64,000 bases of DNA from Solibacillus sp040274725 (lineage in GTDB: Bacteria > Bacillota > Bacilli > Bacillales_A > Planococcaceae): assembly GCA_040274725.1 (NCBI GenBank), contig JBEMAQ010000019.1, positions 1 to 64,000 of the forward strand, written 5' to 3'. The position numbers and the translations under genes are program-made. The notes below the pieces were generated by a model. The model ran no database searches. It was given only the letters and a program-made list of their open reading frames with translations, and had not been told where the DNA came from. Within the stretch, counting starts at the first letter, position 1. Every line of letters begins with the position of its first letter. Shown piece after piece: positions 52,297-61,518 of the stretch.

Positions 52297-52494
52297 ATGA
52301 TTGAACTAGAATAATTACGCGAAAAAATTCTGCAATTCCGAGATGAGTGTATTTTGCAAAAAAGAATACACTATTGCAACGACTTTTGCAGAGTTTTGAA
52401 AAAGGCTCGGGCGGATTTAAAGAGTAGGAGAAAAAGACTGAAAACCAAAATTAGAACGAATTTATTTTTTACTAAAATAAATAAAGCAGCATGA
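52297..52494 (+). pseudogene. Remnant of a MazG-like nucleotide pyrophosphohydrolase
   Basis: Six bases after the DUF2075 stop, behind AAAAGGTGA, a frame starts MIELE, hits TAA at codon 6, then continues LREKILQFRDE before drifting into unrelated sequence up to a stop at 52494. The opening matches small MazG-like pyrophosphohydrolases, which begin LREKILQFRDERDW and are common partners of DUF2075 genes. The nonsense codon and missing body make it non-functional. Confidence 0.6.
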
Positions 52495-52532
52495 CCATTA
52501 TCCATGCTACCCTCACAAAAAGTGACAAAGTT

Positions 52533-52607
52533 CTATTTCATTTCATCACGAATTAAAAGGGCCACTTCCAAGTCTAATTCATTAAACATATAATCATTCC
52601 ATTTCAA
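52533..52607 (-). CDS. Possible 24-residue peptide
   Basis: TTG 52607 follows GGAAGGAAA on the minus strand and opens a short frame containing WNDYMFNELDLEVALLIRDE before TAG. It is acidic and amphipathic. It may be a small protein or a gene fragment; no relatives were recognised. Confidence 0.25.
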   Translation of the reverse strand: MKWNDYMFNELDLEVALLIRDEMK

Positions 52608-52872
52608 TTTCCTTCCTCTTAGTGTTAAGCAAGCAATTGTATCTTAAACTGATTGATGTAAAGTTGAGATGATTTTTTATCTCAGCTTTTGTTAATAGCA
52701 TTTTTTAAATGTTATAATTTAACAAATTGATAGTTTTAGAGATAGGAATTACAGGTTACTAAGTTTTTTACTTATGATACTTTTTTGTTTGCTACTATCA
52801 GTAAAATCTATTGTAGAAAAAATAAAGCTACCAATTTAGAGAAGGATTTTGTCATAACATGAGGAGGGTCGC

Positions 52873-53601
52873 ATGAGTAAAAAAAATGGAGCATTGAATG
52901 AACTAAAAAAGGGCAAAGATGAACAGGCTGCTACAATTGCTGTAGGACAAAGTACAAGAAGGGCTGGGGCTTCGACATCCTCATTTAAATTAGGGTGGCT
53001 ACAGATGGTTTTCCTTGGAGTGTTTCTTATCGTCGTTACAGCGGGAGGTACCTTGGTATTTGCAGGAAATGTATTTAACAAAGAGAGCACAGTGAAGCAA
53101 GATACGACAGTATTTGTCGAGCAGGTTCGAGACTTAGCAACGCTTGCAACGGCTGAAGCGCATCTGAAAGTCGTCATGAAGGTAGAAGATAATAAGTTGT
53201 TTGGAAAAAATATTCCATTGAATTTGCCAGGGACCAAAAGAGAGCTTTTATTAATTGTTCCTGCCACAGTCATTGCAGGCGTAGATCTTAAAGGCATCAC
53301 TTCAGATGAATTTGTCGTCAATGAGGATGAAAAGGAGCTAGAAATCGTTCTACCACATGCTACATTTATCCAGGAACCAGCGATTCAGATGGATGGTATC
53401 GAAACATTCTCAAATGAAGGGCTATTCCGTGGTGAAGTGAAATGGGATGAGGGGTATGATCTAGCAGCTGTAGCGCAGGATAAAATTATAGAACAAGCCA
53501 CTGAAATCCACTTATTGCAGTCAGCAGAACAAAGTGCAGAAAAAGTGCTAGAAGGCTTTTTTGGCAATCTTGGATATGCTGTGAAGATTACGTTTAAATA
53601 G
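52873..53601 (+). CDS. DUF4230-domain membrane-anchored protein
   Basis: The 242-residue protein has a cytoplasmic N-terminal stretch (1-40), one membrane helix (about 42-64, MVFLGVFLIVVTAGGTLVFA) and an extracellular DUF4230 domain (about 75-240). This has the typical pattern of VPATVIAGVDLKGI and a late helix QATEIHLLQSAEQSAEKVLEGFF. DUF4230 function is unknown. ATG 52873 follows GAGGAGGG. The gene stands alone; the region before it shows no clear promoter match. Confidence 0.85.
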   Translation: MSKKNGALNELKKGKDEQAATIAVGQSTRRAGASTSSFKLGWLQMVFLGVFLIVVTAGGTLVFAGNVFNKESTVKQDTTVFVEQVRDLATLATAEAHLKVVMKVEDNKLFGKNIPLNLPGTKRELLLIVPATVIAGVDLKGITSDEFVVNEDEKELEIVLPHATFIQEPAIQMDGIETFSNEGLFRGEVKWDEGYDLAAVAQDKIIEQATEIHLLQSAEQSAEKVLEGFFGNLGYAVKITFK

Positions 53602-53755
53602 TAGATCTATCATTATTTAAAACAACAACGTGGTCTAGCTTTTGCTTGAGTTGTGCACTTTCAAAAGTCACGGCTTCTTTATAAAAAGTGGCGATTTTTT
53701 GTATTGCTGAGGTGTTCTATGCAACTCAAATTTTATTTCTTTTGATTGATACATA

Positions 53756-53989
53756 TATGGAAAAGTGCCATTGGTGGATGTCCTCGTGACGCATGTACCA
53801 CCGATTGTGCTCGGTAGTCATTTGAAATAAGGCAGTACATCTTGTTTTTTGAATGAACTGAAGGATATGAAGGCGAGCGTTTGTGTGTTCGGATATTGTC
53901 ATGAACAGAGGGTATATGAAAAGGCTGGGATTCACTTTGCGATTAATGCGGTTGGCTGCTTAAGTTCAGTCGATAAAGCTACTCCGTAA
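53756..53989 (+). pseudogene. Decayed metallophosphoesterase, C-terminal part
   Basis: One frame encodes YGKVPLVDVLVTHVPPIVLG, a TAA after SHLK (about 53827), then ELKDMKASVCVFGYCHEQRVYEKAGIHFAINAVG and a stop at 53987-53989. The order THVPP, then a VFGxxH motif and an Asn-containing strand, matches the C-terminal half of calcineurin-like phosphoesterases (usually FGHxH). There is no start codon or N-terminal metal motif upstream, so it is a relic. Confidence 0.65.
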
Positions 53990-54019
53990 AAATAGTTAAG
54001 GTAAGTAGAGGTGCTAAAT

Positions 54020-54577
54020 ATGGAAGAAGGCCTATTCAAGAAGTTAAAGCAAAGCCTAAACGAAGCAATCGAACAGGCGAAGTCACTGGATAGTGAATTT
54101 ATTATTCGAAAACTTGAGCAACACGAAAACCCGCCAATGGATTTATTACTCTTAGCCGATCCATCAGAAAGAAGCATTTCGAAGTACGTTGCTAAAGGCG
54201 AATTGTATGTTGCAGTTAAAAATGACTACATAATCGGCGTGTATGCATTAATGGAAATCGTACCGAAGAAAGTGGAGCTTATGAACGTTGCAGTTGCTGA
54301 GTCGTATCAAGGCAAAGGAATTGGTAAAGCGTTAGTTTATCATGCAATTGAGGTGGCGAGAGCGAGCGGCATGCATGCAATTGAGCTTGGGACAGGAAAC
54401 TCTAGCATTCCGCAGCTGGCACTTTATCAAAAGTGTGGGTTTCGCATGAAAGAAATTGTGCATGACTATTTTATTGAACACTATGCCGAGCCGATTTTTG
54501 AAAATGGGATTCAGTGTCGGGATATGGTACGGCTAGATATAAACTTAAAAACTAATGAATGTTATCACACGTGTTGA
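54020..54577 (+). CDS. GNAT-family N-acetyltransferase
   Basis: The 185-residue protein has a C-terminal GNAT domain (about 40-175). Motif A, with the acetyl-CoA pyrophosphate loop, is VAESYQGKGIGKALVYHAIEVA, followed by ELGTGNSSIPQLALYQKCGFR, typical of the YvbK-like group. It transfers an acetyl group to an unknown amine. ATG 54020 is chosen because AGAGGTG precedes it; GTG 54011 is part of that site. It overlaps no neighbour and lies just after a dead phosphoesterase gene. Confidence 0.87.
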   Translation: MEEGLFKKLKQSLNEAIEQAKSLDSEFIIRKLEQHENPPMDLLLLADPSERSISKYVAKGELYVAVKNDYIIGVYALMEIVPKKVELMNVAVAESYQGKGIGKALVYHAIEVARASGMHAIELGTGNSSIPQLALYQKCGFRMKEIVHDYFIEHYAEPIFENGIQCRDMVRLDINLKTNECYHTC

Positions 54578-54784
54578 TTAGCGAAAATTACGTATAAGAC
54601 ATGCATGACTCGTGGAATAAAGGGATGTCCCTCCTTAACAGCTTCTTGCTTTTATGTTAATGAATATGAGGGATTTGCTTGTATTATAGTAGTATGGTAA
54701 ATTATGAATGAATATCAGTCATTTTTATTTTAGAGGGAAATTTTAAAATAGCTTTATATTTTTAGAAAAGATAGGGGATAGAAG

Positions 54785-55132
54785 ATGAATAAATCATGGA
54801 TTTATGTAGGGTTAACAAGTATATGTGAATTATTATGGATTTACGGCTTCAACGTGGCGAGTGCGTCGTGGCATTGGGCAATTATTATTCCAATTATCGT
54901 GATTGATTTTTGGTTTTTAGCGAAAGCATGTGAAGGGCTACCAACCGGAACCGTTTATGCAATTTTCGCTGCTGCTGGTACAATTGGCGCAGCGTTAATG
55001 GATGTTTATCTATTTGACCAAAACTTCACCACCATAAAAATTGTATTTATAGGCATCATTATAATCGGTGTAACGATGTTAAATATTGCGGATACATTGT
55101 CTGAACGGAAACAACAAAAGGAGGCGCTATAA
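54785..55132 (+). CDS. SMR-family multidrug efflux subunit A
   Basis: The 115-residue small multidrug resistance protein has four membrane helices, the key Glu14 in the first (SICELLWIYGFN), and the family motif GTVYAIFAAAGTIGAAL in helix 3. It ends with a short charged tail. SMR proteins export cationic drugs or guanidinium-type compounds using proton exchange, and paired subunits (as in EbrAB, YkkCD, NepAB) form antiparallel heterodimers. Its stop is contiguous with the next start, with AAAGGAGG inside its own end. Confidence 0.93.
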   Translation: MNKSWIYVGLTSICELLWIYGFNVASASWHWAIIIPIIVIDFWFLAKACEGLPTGTVYAIFAAAGTIGAALMDVYLFDQNFTTIKIVFIGIIIIGVTMLNIADTLSERKQQKEAL

Positions 55133-55447
55133 ATGGGCTGGTTATTTGTATTTCTAGCAGCAATATTAGAGCTGATTGGCGTGATTGGACTTAAGAAATA
55201 TAGTACGTCAAAAAAGCTAAAAGATCTGATAACGCTTGTAGCAGGCTTTAGCAGTGCATTTTATTTTTTATATGCATCATTTTCTTATGTACAGGCAAGT
55301 ATTGCTTACGCTGTTTGGATCGGTATTGGAACGACAGCAGCGGTCATTATTAATATGCTGTTTTTCGGTGAGTCACGAAGCAGAGGAAGAATGGTTGCGG
55401 TGTTTGTAATTGTGATTGGGGTTTCCGGATTGAAATTTGTGTCGTAG
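55133..55447 (+). CDS. SMR-family multidrug efflux subunit B
   Basis: The 104-residue partner of the preceding SMR protein has four membrane helices, key Glu13 in AAILELIGVIGL, and ASIAYAVWIGIGTTAAVI in helix 3, ending in a helix GRMVAVFVIVIGVSGLKF. The tandem pair should form the functional heterodimer. No guanidine riboswitch signature was seen upstream of the pair, so the substrate is not inferred from regulation. A strong terminator follows. Confidence 0.93.
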   Translation: MGWLFVFLAAILELIGVIGLKKYSTSKKLKDLITLVAGFSSAFYFLYASFSYVQASIAYAVWIGIGTTAAVIINMLFFGESRSRGRMVAVFVIVIGVSGLKFVS

Positions 55448-55509
55448 GAATTAATTTTCGACACGCGCTTGATTTTTATGTGAGAAAAAGTGACGCCGAG
55501 AATTTATTG

Positions 55510-55556
55510 GTGATTTAGAAATGAATTAATAATTCATTTCTAAATCACTTTTTGTT
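55510..55556 (+). terminator. Terminator of the SMR pair
   Basis: A 19-bp arm (55510-55528) pairs with 55530-55548, giving a very long stem, and TTTTTGTTTTTT follows. Confidence 0.9.
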
Positions 55557-55569
55557 TTTTATTCGTTAA

Positions 55570-55591
55570 AATGATTCGGAAATAAATCATT
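55570..55591. promoter_or_regulatory. Inverted repeat, candidate activator site
   Basis: AATGATT and AATCATT (7 bp each, 8-bp spacer) lie 28 bp before the sigma-54 promoter. It is a candidate binding site for the sigma-54 activator encoded at 61519-62889, although such sites are often further upstream. Confidence 0.4.
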
Positions 55592-55618
55592 CGTGCTGTA
55601 ATAACACGAGATAACGTT

Positions 55619-55634
55619 TGGCATCATTCTTGCT
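55619..55634 (+). promoter_or_regulatory. Sigma-54 (-24/-12) promoter of hyuA-hyuB
   Basis: TGGCAT-N5-TTGCT matches the sigma-54 consensus TGGCAC-N5-TTGCW except for one base, with the invariant GG and GC pairs exactly ten bases apart. It lies about 230 bp before the hyuA start, leaving a long untranslated leader that includes a GTTAG/CTAAC hairpin (about 55669-55683). Confidence 0.85.
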
Positions 55635-55861
55635 ACATAAAAGGTATATAATAGTTTTTGTTTTTATGTTAGAAAAACTAACAATTCGTTGCTGTTTCAT
55701 TATTCATGTGAGAAGAGCAATGAGTGATGAAAAGAAAATAGGTGGGTGTATGTAGACGGTGGTTAAAATGGATTCTCTTATTTTGGTCGTAGCGATCATA
55801 CATAAAAACAGAACTTTTATAGATACAGTAGTATAGAAAAAACGATGAAAGAAGGGTTTAT

Positions 55862-57898
55862 ATGAACGCAACAAAAACACGATTAGCAATTGATGTTGGT
55901 GGTACTTTTACAGATGTATTTGTATTTGATGAGACAACAGGTGAGATTTTTGTTACAAAAACTTCTTCTACACCGTCAAATCCTGAGCAGGGGATTTTAG
56001 ATGGCATTACGAAAGCGAATTTAAAAGGTGAGGACATTAAAGTGTTTTCACATGGGACGACAGTGGGAACGAATGCTTTAATTGAACGTAAGCTGCCAAA
56101 GACTGCATTAATTACAACAAAAGGTTTCCGAGATATTACAGAAATTCGTCGAGGCACGAAAGAAGATATTTGGGACACTTATAAAGATACAGCAAAACCA
56201 TATATTCAACGACGTGATCGCTTTGAAGTAACAGAGCGTACAGATTATGAGGGAAATATTTTAGAAACGATCGATGAGCAAGAAGTACGTGACCTAGCGC
56301 GTAAACTGAAACGTCGTCAAACAGAATCTGTTGCGATATGCTTCGTGAATGCTTATGTAAACGGCGAAAATGAAGCGAAAGTCAAGGCGATTATTCAAGA
56401 AGAGATGCCGGATGTGTATGTATGTATTTCAAGTGAAGTGCTACCAGAAATTTTCGAGCATGAGCGGATGAGTACGACAATTATTAACGCAGTGCTTGGT
56501 CCGATTATGAGTAAGTACATTAATAAATTAGGCGATGAAATGAAAGAGCGTGGCTATGAGGATGATATTCTTGTCTTGCATTCGGGTGGTGGGGTTATGA
56601 CATCTAGTACGGTACCGCGCTATGCGGCACGTTTAGCGAGCTCAGGTATTGCAGCAGGTGCGATTGCAAGTAAACATATTGCAAAGCTTTGCGGTTTTAA
56701 TAATGCGATTGGTTTAGATATGGGCGGTACAAGTACAGACATTTCACTTATGTATGATGGCGATATTCGAATTACGAAGGATTGGTCGATTGAATACGGT
56801 TATCCAATCGGCTTCCCGAGCATTGAGATTTTAACAATTGGTGCTGGTGGCGGTAGCTTAGCATGGAAGGATGCAGGTGGTTCTTTGCGTAATGGTCCAC
56901 AAAGTGCCGGAGCTGTGCCTGGCCCAGCGTGCTATAGTCGAGGCGGCGTAGAGCCAACAAACTCGGATGCAAACTTAGTGTTAGGGCGCTTAGGAGTCAA
57001 CCTATTAGATGGCTCGATGCAATTAGACAAAGCGAAAGCGCGTGACGCGGTACAAAAAATTGCCGAGAAATTTGATTACACAGTTGAAGAGGCAGCAAAC
57101 GCTATTATTGAAGTGGCCAATGCCAATATGAGTGATGCTGTTCGTTTAATTTCTGTACGTCGCGGGTATGACCCACGTGATTTTGCACTTGTTGCATTTG
57201 GTGGGGCGGGTCCGTTACACGGTGCGCACTTAGCGAAAGAATTAAACATTCCAACGATTATTATTCCGCCACACCCAGGAGTAGCAGCGGCAATGGGCTG
57301 TCTGTTAGTAGATGTACGTCACGATATTTCAAAAACGTATGTGAAAAGAGTAACGGACGTTTCAGTGGAAGAATTAATGCAACAATTTGCTGGTATGAAA
57401 AAAGAAGCGGAAGGTTTATTGAAGGAGGAAGGTGTGGATGAAGCGCATTCTACACTGATGAATTACATTGATTTACGCTATAAAGGGCAGTGGCGTTCTC
57501 TTGCTGTACCTGTTGCGGATGACATCACTACCTTAGATCAAGTGCTGGAAGGTTTCCATAATGAGCATAAGCGTGAATTTGCTTATTCAGATCCAAGTCA
57601 GCCAGTAGAAATCTATGGTTTACGTGTAACAGCAATCGGAACAGTACCAAAACCAGAGTTTCCATCATATGAGCCTACGGGCGATTTACAACAGGCGCTA
57701 AAAGAAGAACGAGAAGTGTATTTTGACGGCGAATATTTACCGGCAAAGGTATATAATCGTGAAAAAATTCCAGTGCTTTCAGAAATTAAAGGACCGGCAA
57801 TTGTAGACCAATTAGATACGACAACGGTCATTCCGCCGAACTTTACAGCGAAAGTAGATCTTTATAAAAATATCATTATTTCTGTAGATGTAAACTAA
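55862..57898 (+). CDS. hyuA: Hydantoinase/oxoprolinase subunit A
   Basis: The 678-residue protein has the Hydant_A_N ATPase-like fold with phosphate loops LAIDVGGTFTDVFVFDE (8-24) and GLDMGGTSTDISL (near 285), followed by the hydantoinase A core (about 200-490) and a C-terminal part (about 500-678). With subunit B it forms the ATP-dependent hydantoinase/N-methylhydantoinase or 5-oxoprolinase type enzyme, opening a cyclic imide ring; acetone carboxylase is a related alternative. It is the first gene behind the sigma-54 promoter. The start ATG 55862 follows AGAAGGG. Confidence 0.92.
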   Translation: MNATKTRLAIDVGGTFTDVFVFDETTGEIFVTKTSSTPSNPEQGILDGITKANLKGEDIKVFSHGTTVGTNALIERKLPKTALITTKGFRDITEIRRGTKEDIWDTYKDTAKPYIQRRDRFEVTERTDYEGNILETIDEQEVRDLARKLKRRQTESVAICFVNAYVNGENEAKVKAIIQEEMPDVYVCISSEVLPEIFEHERMSTTIINAVLGPIMSKYINKLGDEMKERGYEDDILVLHSGGGVMTSSTVPRYAARLASSGIAAGAIASKHIAKLCGFNNAIGLDMGGTSTDISLMYDGDIRITKDWSIEYGYPIGFPSIEILTIGAGGGSLAWKDAGGSLRNGPQSAGAVPGPACYSRGGVEPTNSDANLVLGRLGVNLLDGSMQLDKAKARDAVQKIAEKFDYTVEEAANAIIEVANANMSDAVRLISVRRGYDPRDFALVAFGGAGPLHGAHLAKELNIPTIIIPPHPGVAAAMGCLLVDVRHDISKTYVKRVTDVSVEELMQQFAGMKKEAEGLLKEEGVDEAHSTLMNYIDLRYKGQWRSLAVPVADDITTLDQVLEGFHNEHKREFAYSDPSQPVEIYGLRVTAIGTVPKPEFPSYEPTGDLQQALKEEREVYFDGEYLPAKVYNREKIPVLSEIKGPAIVDQLDTTTVIPPNFTAKVDLYKNIIISVDVN

Positions 57899-57919
57899 AA
57901 TGAGAAAGGTGGAAGGCAT

Positions 57920-59899
57920 ATGACGACAACACAAGTAACGATTCCTAAAAATGAGACAACATTAGACCCGGTAACATTTGAAGTACTGAAAAATGGTTTT
58001 GTAAACTTAGTAGACCAAATGGCGGAGCAAATGCTTCGGACTTGTTATTCTTTTGTTATTTACAATCGTGATTTTAGCTGTGCAATGTGTGATGCACAAG
58101 GAAATACAATCATGCAGGGAACGCAAGATATTTCTGTACACGTCGGGACGCTGCATTTAACAGCAAAAGCAGTATTAGAGGATTTCCAAGATGACATTCA
58201 CCCAGGTGACGTATTTTTAGTGAATGACCCGTATCGTGGTGGGACACATTTTAGTGATACACGTGTCGTCTTGCCTGTATTTTACGAGGATAAATTAATT
58301 GCACTAATGCAAACAAATGGTCACTGGGCGGATGTGGGTGGCTCAAACCCTGGCTCATTCGATATTAAAGCGAAGGAACATTATGGTGAAGGGACGCGCA
58401 TCCCGCCAGTGCGTATTTATAGTAAAGGTCACTATTTACAAGATGTTGTGAACCTGATTGTCACGAACATGCGTATTCCAGAAGAGCGCTTAGGCGATTT
58501 ACGCTCGCAAGTTGAAGCCGCAAAAGTAGGACAAAAGCAGCTACTAGATATGATTGATAAATATGGTGTAGATACGGTTCTAAAAGCATTTGCTGAAGTA
58601 CAGGATTATGTAGAGCGTTTAACACGCAAAAAAATTGAAACATTGCCAAAAGGTACGTGGGAGACTGTAGATTATATTGATATGGACCCAGAGCTAGGCG
58701 ATGGATTAATTCCAATCCGTGTGAAGATGACGATTACAGAGGATGAGATTAGTTATGATTTAAGTGGCTCTCATCCATATATCAGTTGCTTCCTAAATGC
58801 AGGATTTGGCTCTGCCTTATCGGGCTTGTATGCAGGGACGAAAACGTTCTTCCCAGAAATTCCACTCAATTCAGGGTTCTACCGCGTTGTCAAAGGCTAT
58901 CTACCTGAAAATTCGGTTGTCAATGCACCAAGCCCAGTGGCGGTTTCAGGCTACTGCTCAGGCACATTTGAAAAAATTATGAATGCTTGCTTCGAAATTT
59001 GGTCTAACATTATGCCAGAACGTGCGATTGCCTGCTCATTTAATCTAGAGTATTTATTAATCGGTGGCTATGATCAGCGTAACACATCAAATGATTACTT
59101 CATGTGGTATGACTGGATGGCAGGTGGACACGGTGGTCGTATCGACCGAGACGGGGCAAATACAACATCACCGGTATTTGGTGTTGGCTTAAGTGTGCAG
59201 CCTTGCGAGGGACAGGAGCGTCTGTCGCCGGTTATTACGACGAAGCATGAAATTATTACAGACTCAGCAGGACCAGGAAAATACCGCGGAGGGTGCGGTG
59301 TTGAAAAGGGCGGTATTTTGACAGATGTAAAAAATGTTGTTATGTCATATTGCTGTGACCGTTCTCGTTCTGTTACTTGGGGCATTATGGGCGGATTACC
59401 GTCTATCCCGCAAGGAGCCATTTTAAATCCAGCAACAGAGAAAGAACAATTCTTAGGGACAATTTTTTCAAATGTAGAAGTGGAAAAAGGGGATACATTT
59501 ACACGCCCATCAGCCGGTGGTGGTGGTTTAGGTGACCCATTAGAGCGTGATGTTTATGCGGTTTTAGAGGATGTCATTGATGAGTATGTATCTATTGAAG
59601 GTGCGAAAAAGGATTATGGTGTCATCATTAAAGAAATAGACCGCGAAATTGATTTATTTGAAATTGATTTTGAGGCAACAGAATTAGAGCGTAATTACAT
59701 TAAAGAAAATCGTGCCAAGTGGCTACAAGTAGACCCTAATGAAGTAGAGCAACTATATGTAGCGGGAGAAATCGATAAGATGGATGTCATTCGTCGTTAC
59801 GGTGTTGTTATGGATTATACAACGAATAAAGCATTAGAGAAATCGACTGCCCAGTATAGAGAATCAATGGAAAAACGTTCACTTGCTTATTGGTCATAA
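57920..59899 (+). CDS. hyuB: Hydantoinase/oxoprolinase subunit B
   Basis: The 659-residue partner of HyuA spans the Hydantoinase_B family. It begins LDPVTFEVLKNGFVNLVDQMAEQM and contains VNDPYRGGTHFSDTRVVLPVF (near 95-115), AGGHGGRIDRDGA (near 403) and GPGKYRGGCGVEKGG (near 451), and GGGGLGDPLERD near the end. It lies 21 bp after hyuA behind GAAAGGTGG. A terminator follows, so the permease is either weakly co-transcribed or separately controlled. The pair probably degrades a hydantoin-like or pyroglutamate-like compound for nitrogen. Confidence 0.92.
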   Translation: MTTTQVTIPKNETTLDPVTFEVLKNGFVNLVDQMAEQMLRTCYSFVIYNRDFSCAMCDAQGNTIMQGTQDISVHVGTLHLTAKAVLEDFQDDIHPGDVFLVNDPYRGGTHFSDTRVVLPVFYEDKLIALMQTNGHWADVGGSNPGSFDIKAKEHYGEGTRIPPVRIYSKGHYLQDVVNLIVTNMRIPEERLGDLRSQVEAAKVGQKQLLDMIDKYGVDTVLKAFAEVQDYVERLTRKKIETLPKGTWETVDYIDMDPELGDGLIPIRVKMTITEDEISYDLSGSHPYISCFLNAGFGSALSGLYAGTKTFFPEIPLNSGFYRVVKGYLPENSVVNAPSPVAVSGYCSGTFEKIMNACFEIWSNIMPERAIACSFNLEYLLIGGYDQRNTSNDYFMWYDWMAGGHGGRIDRDGANTTSPVFGVGLSVQPCEGQERLSPVITTKHEIITDSAGPGKYRGGCGVEKGGILTDVKNVVMSYCCDRSRSVTWGIMGGLPSIPQGAILNPATEKEQFLGTIFSNVEVEKGDTFTRPSAGGGGLGDPLERDVYAVLEDVIDEYVSIEGAKKDYGVIIKEIDREIDLFEIDFEATELERNYIKENRAKWLQVDPNEVEQLYVAGEIDKMDVIRRYGVVMDYTTNKALEKSTAQYRESMEKRSLAYWS

Positions 59900-59907
59900 G
59901 AGGGAGG

Positions 59908-59935
59908 AAAGAGGGAGTAACCCCCTCTTTTTTTT
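59908..59935 (+). terminator. Terminator after hyuB
   Basis: The stem AAAGAGGG / CCCTCTTT with a 7-nt loop is followed by TTTTT. Confidence 0.85.
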
Positions 59936-60017
59936 ATAGATCTATTAATTTTATTGTAAGCGAATCTAATTTGTAAAGGTTAATAAATAGTGACCACAAA
60001 TAGTAGGAGTGATGAAT

Positions 60018-61427
60018 ATGGAAGTGTTAATCCCAAAGACGAATTATGAAACAGACCCTAATAACAAACAGCAAAAAGATGATTTTGCACTTGAGAAGGT
60101 ACCTTTACATGGTCGGACTATGAGTTGGATCAGCATTACAAATATTACGTTAGGTGTTGCAACCGCGATGCTTTTCATGCAAATGGGAAGCTTAATGGCG
60201 ATTAGTTACGGCGCAGTAAATGCGCTACTCGCGGCAATTTATGCGACGGTTGTCGGTGGTGCATTAGGTGTTGGAATTAGTTACTTAGCTGCTAAAACAG
60301 GCTTGAACGTCAATTTATTGGCGCGAGGTGGCGGATTTGGTTATTTAGGTGCTTCTATTACTTCGTTAATCTACGCATTGAACTTTATTATGTATTGTGC
60401 GGTAGAAGGAGCAATTATGGCATATGCTGTACATGAATATCTTCCTTTCATTTCGGTACCTGTATTGATGATTTTCTTTGGTTTAGCTGTAATCCCGTTA
60501 AACTGGTTCGGCATTAAACAATTAGATAAGCTACAAAAATGGTCAATGCCAATCTTTTTATTTTTCTTAGTTGCTGGTTTTATCGCACTTGCTATGCTAA
60601 CAAATAAATATGGCGGCAATGTGTGGACATTTTTACCTGAAGGCTTACAAGTTGGTGGTGGCTCACTGTTAGCTTGTATCGGTGTCATGAACGGGCTTGT
60701 AGGAATTATGGCGCTATTAGTTTCTGACTATGCACGCTTCATCAAAAAAGAAGAATTTAAAATTGGTGTCTTTATGGTAGGTTTTATGCCGCAATTTGTT
60801 TGTTTCTTTATTATGGGCATGGTAGGGATTTGGTTTGGCGTCAATATGAATGAACAAAATCCAGGTGTATACTTTGTTCATTTATTAGGTATTGGTGGTG
60901 TATTGTTTACGATTCTTACACAATTACGAATCAATATTACAAACCTCTATAGTGGTTCATTATCGCTTGCTAACTTTTTTGAGAATGTATTTAAATTCAA
61001 ACCTGGGCGCATTTTTTGGGTAGCTGTTACCTCTATATCAGCTATTGTAATGATGTTACTGGGGGTGATAGATCACTTAGGTAGTTTATTGACATTCCAA
61101 GGTGTATTTCTCATGGTATGGGGAGCCATTCTTGTTAGTGATGCACTTGTAGTGAAAAAGCTATTAAAAATTGGTCCAAACTACTTTGAACATCGTCAAG
61201 ATTACTTGTATGCATGGAATCCAGTCGGTGTTGTTTCATTAATCGTATCTTCAATTATTGGATCGATTGCTGCATTCGGTTATTTCGGCGTATTTTTACA
61301 AAATACAGCGGCATTTTTAGCTGCTCTACTTGCCTTTGTATTGACGATTATTTTAGCTGTTTTAACGAAGGGGAAATATTATGTAAAGAAAGAAGCGAAA
61401 GATATTTCACCGGAAGAATGCATTTAA
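60018..61427 (+). CDS. Purine/cytosine/hydantoin permease (NCS1 family)
   Basis: The roughly 470-residue transporter has about twelve membrane helices. It carries the NCS1 opening of a hydrophilic N-terminus, then RTMSWISITNITLGVATAML, and the GLNVNLLARGGGFGYLGASI and NLYSGSLSLANFFENV regions. NCS1 carriers such as CodB and Mhp1 import nucleobases or hydantoins with sodium or protons. Placed after hyuAB, it is a good candidate importer for their substrate. ATG 60018 is preferred over GTG 60009 and ATG 60012 because TAGGAG then has normal spacing. Confidence 0.9.
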   Translation: MEVLIPKTNYETDPNNKQQKDDFALEKVPLHGRTMSWISITNITLGVATAMLFMQMGSLMAISYGAVNALLAAIYATVVGGALGVGISYLAAKTGLNVNLLARGGGFGYLGASITSLIYALNFIMYCAVEGAIMAYAVHEYLPFISVPVLMIFFGLAVIPLNWFGIKQLDKLQKWSMPIFLFFLVAGFIALAMLTNKYGGNVWTFLPEGLQVGGGSLLACIGVMNGLVGIMALLVSDYARFIKKEEFKIGVFMVGFMPQFVCFFIMGMVGIWFGVNMNEQNPGVYFVHLLGIGGVLFTILTQLRINITNLYSGSLSLANFFENVFKFKPGRIFWVAVTSISAIVMMLLGVIDHLGSLLTFQGVFLMVWGAILVSDALVVKKLLKIGPNYFEHRQDYLYAWNPVGVVSLIVSSIIGSIAAFGYFGVFLQNTAAFLAALLAFVLTIILAVLTKGKYYVKKEAKDISPEECI

Positions 61428-61447
61428 GAAATTATTAAGTAAAGCTG

Positions 61448-61494
61448 CCTCTGAAAAGTTAGGTTTATAGGCTAACTTTTCAGGAGGTTTTTTA
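61448..61494 (+). terminator. Terminator after the permease
   Basis: CCTCTGAAAAGTTAG pairs with CTAACTTTTCAGGAGG (one bulge; 61448-61462 with 61472-61487) and is followed by TTTTTT. It separates the permease from the convergent regulator. Confidence 0.9.
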
Positions 61495-61518
61495 ATGACA
61501 AAATATATGAGTAGTTAT

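Noticed and set aside
54580..54784. Guanidine (ykkC-type) riboswitch before the SMR pair
   Set aside because: None of the conserved guanidine-riboswitch sequence blocks are visible in this interval.
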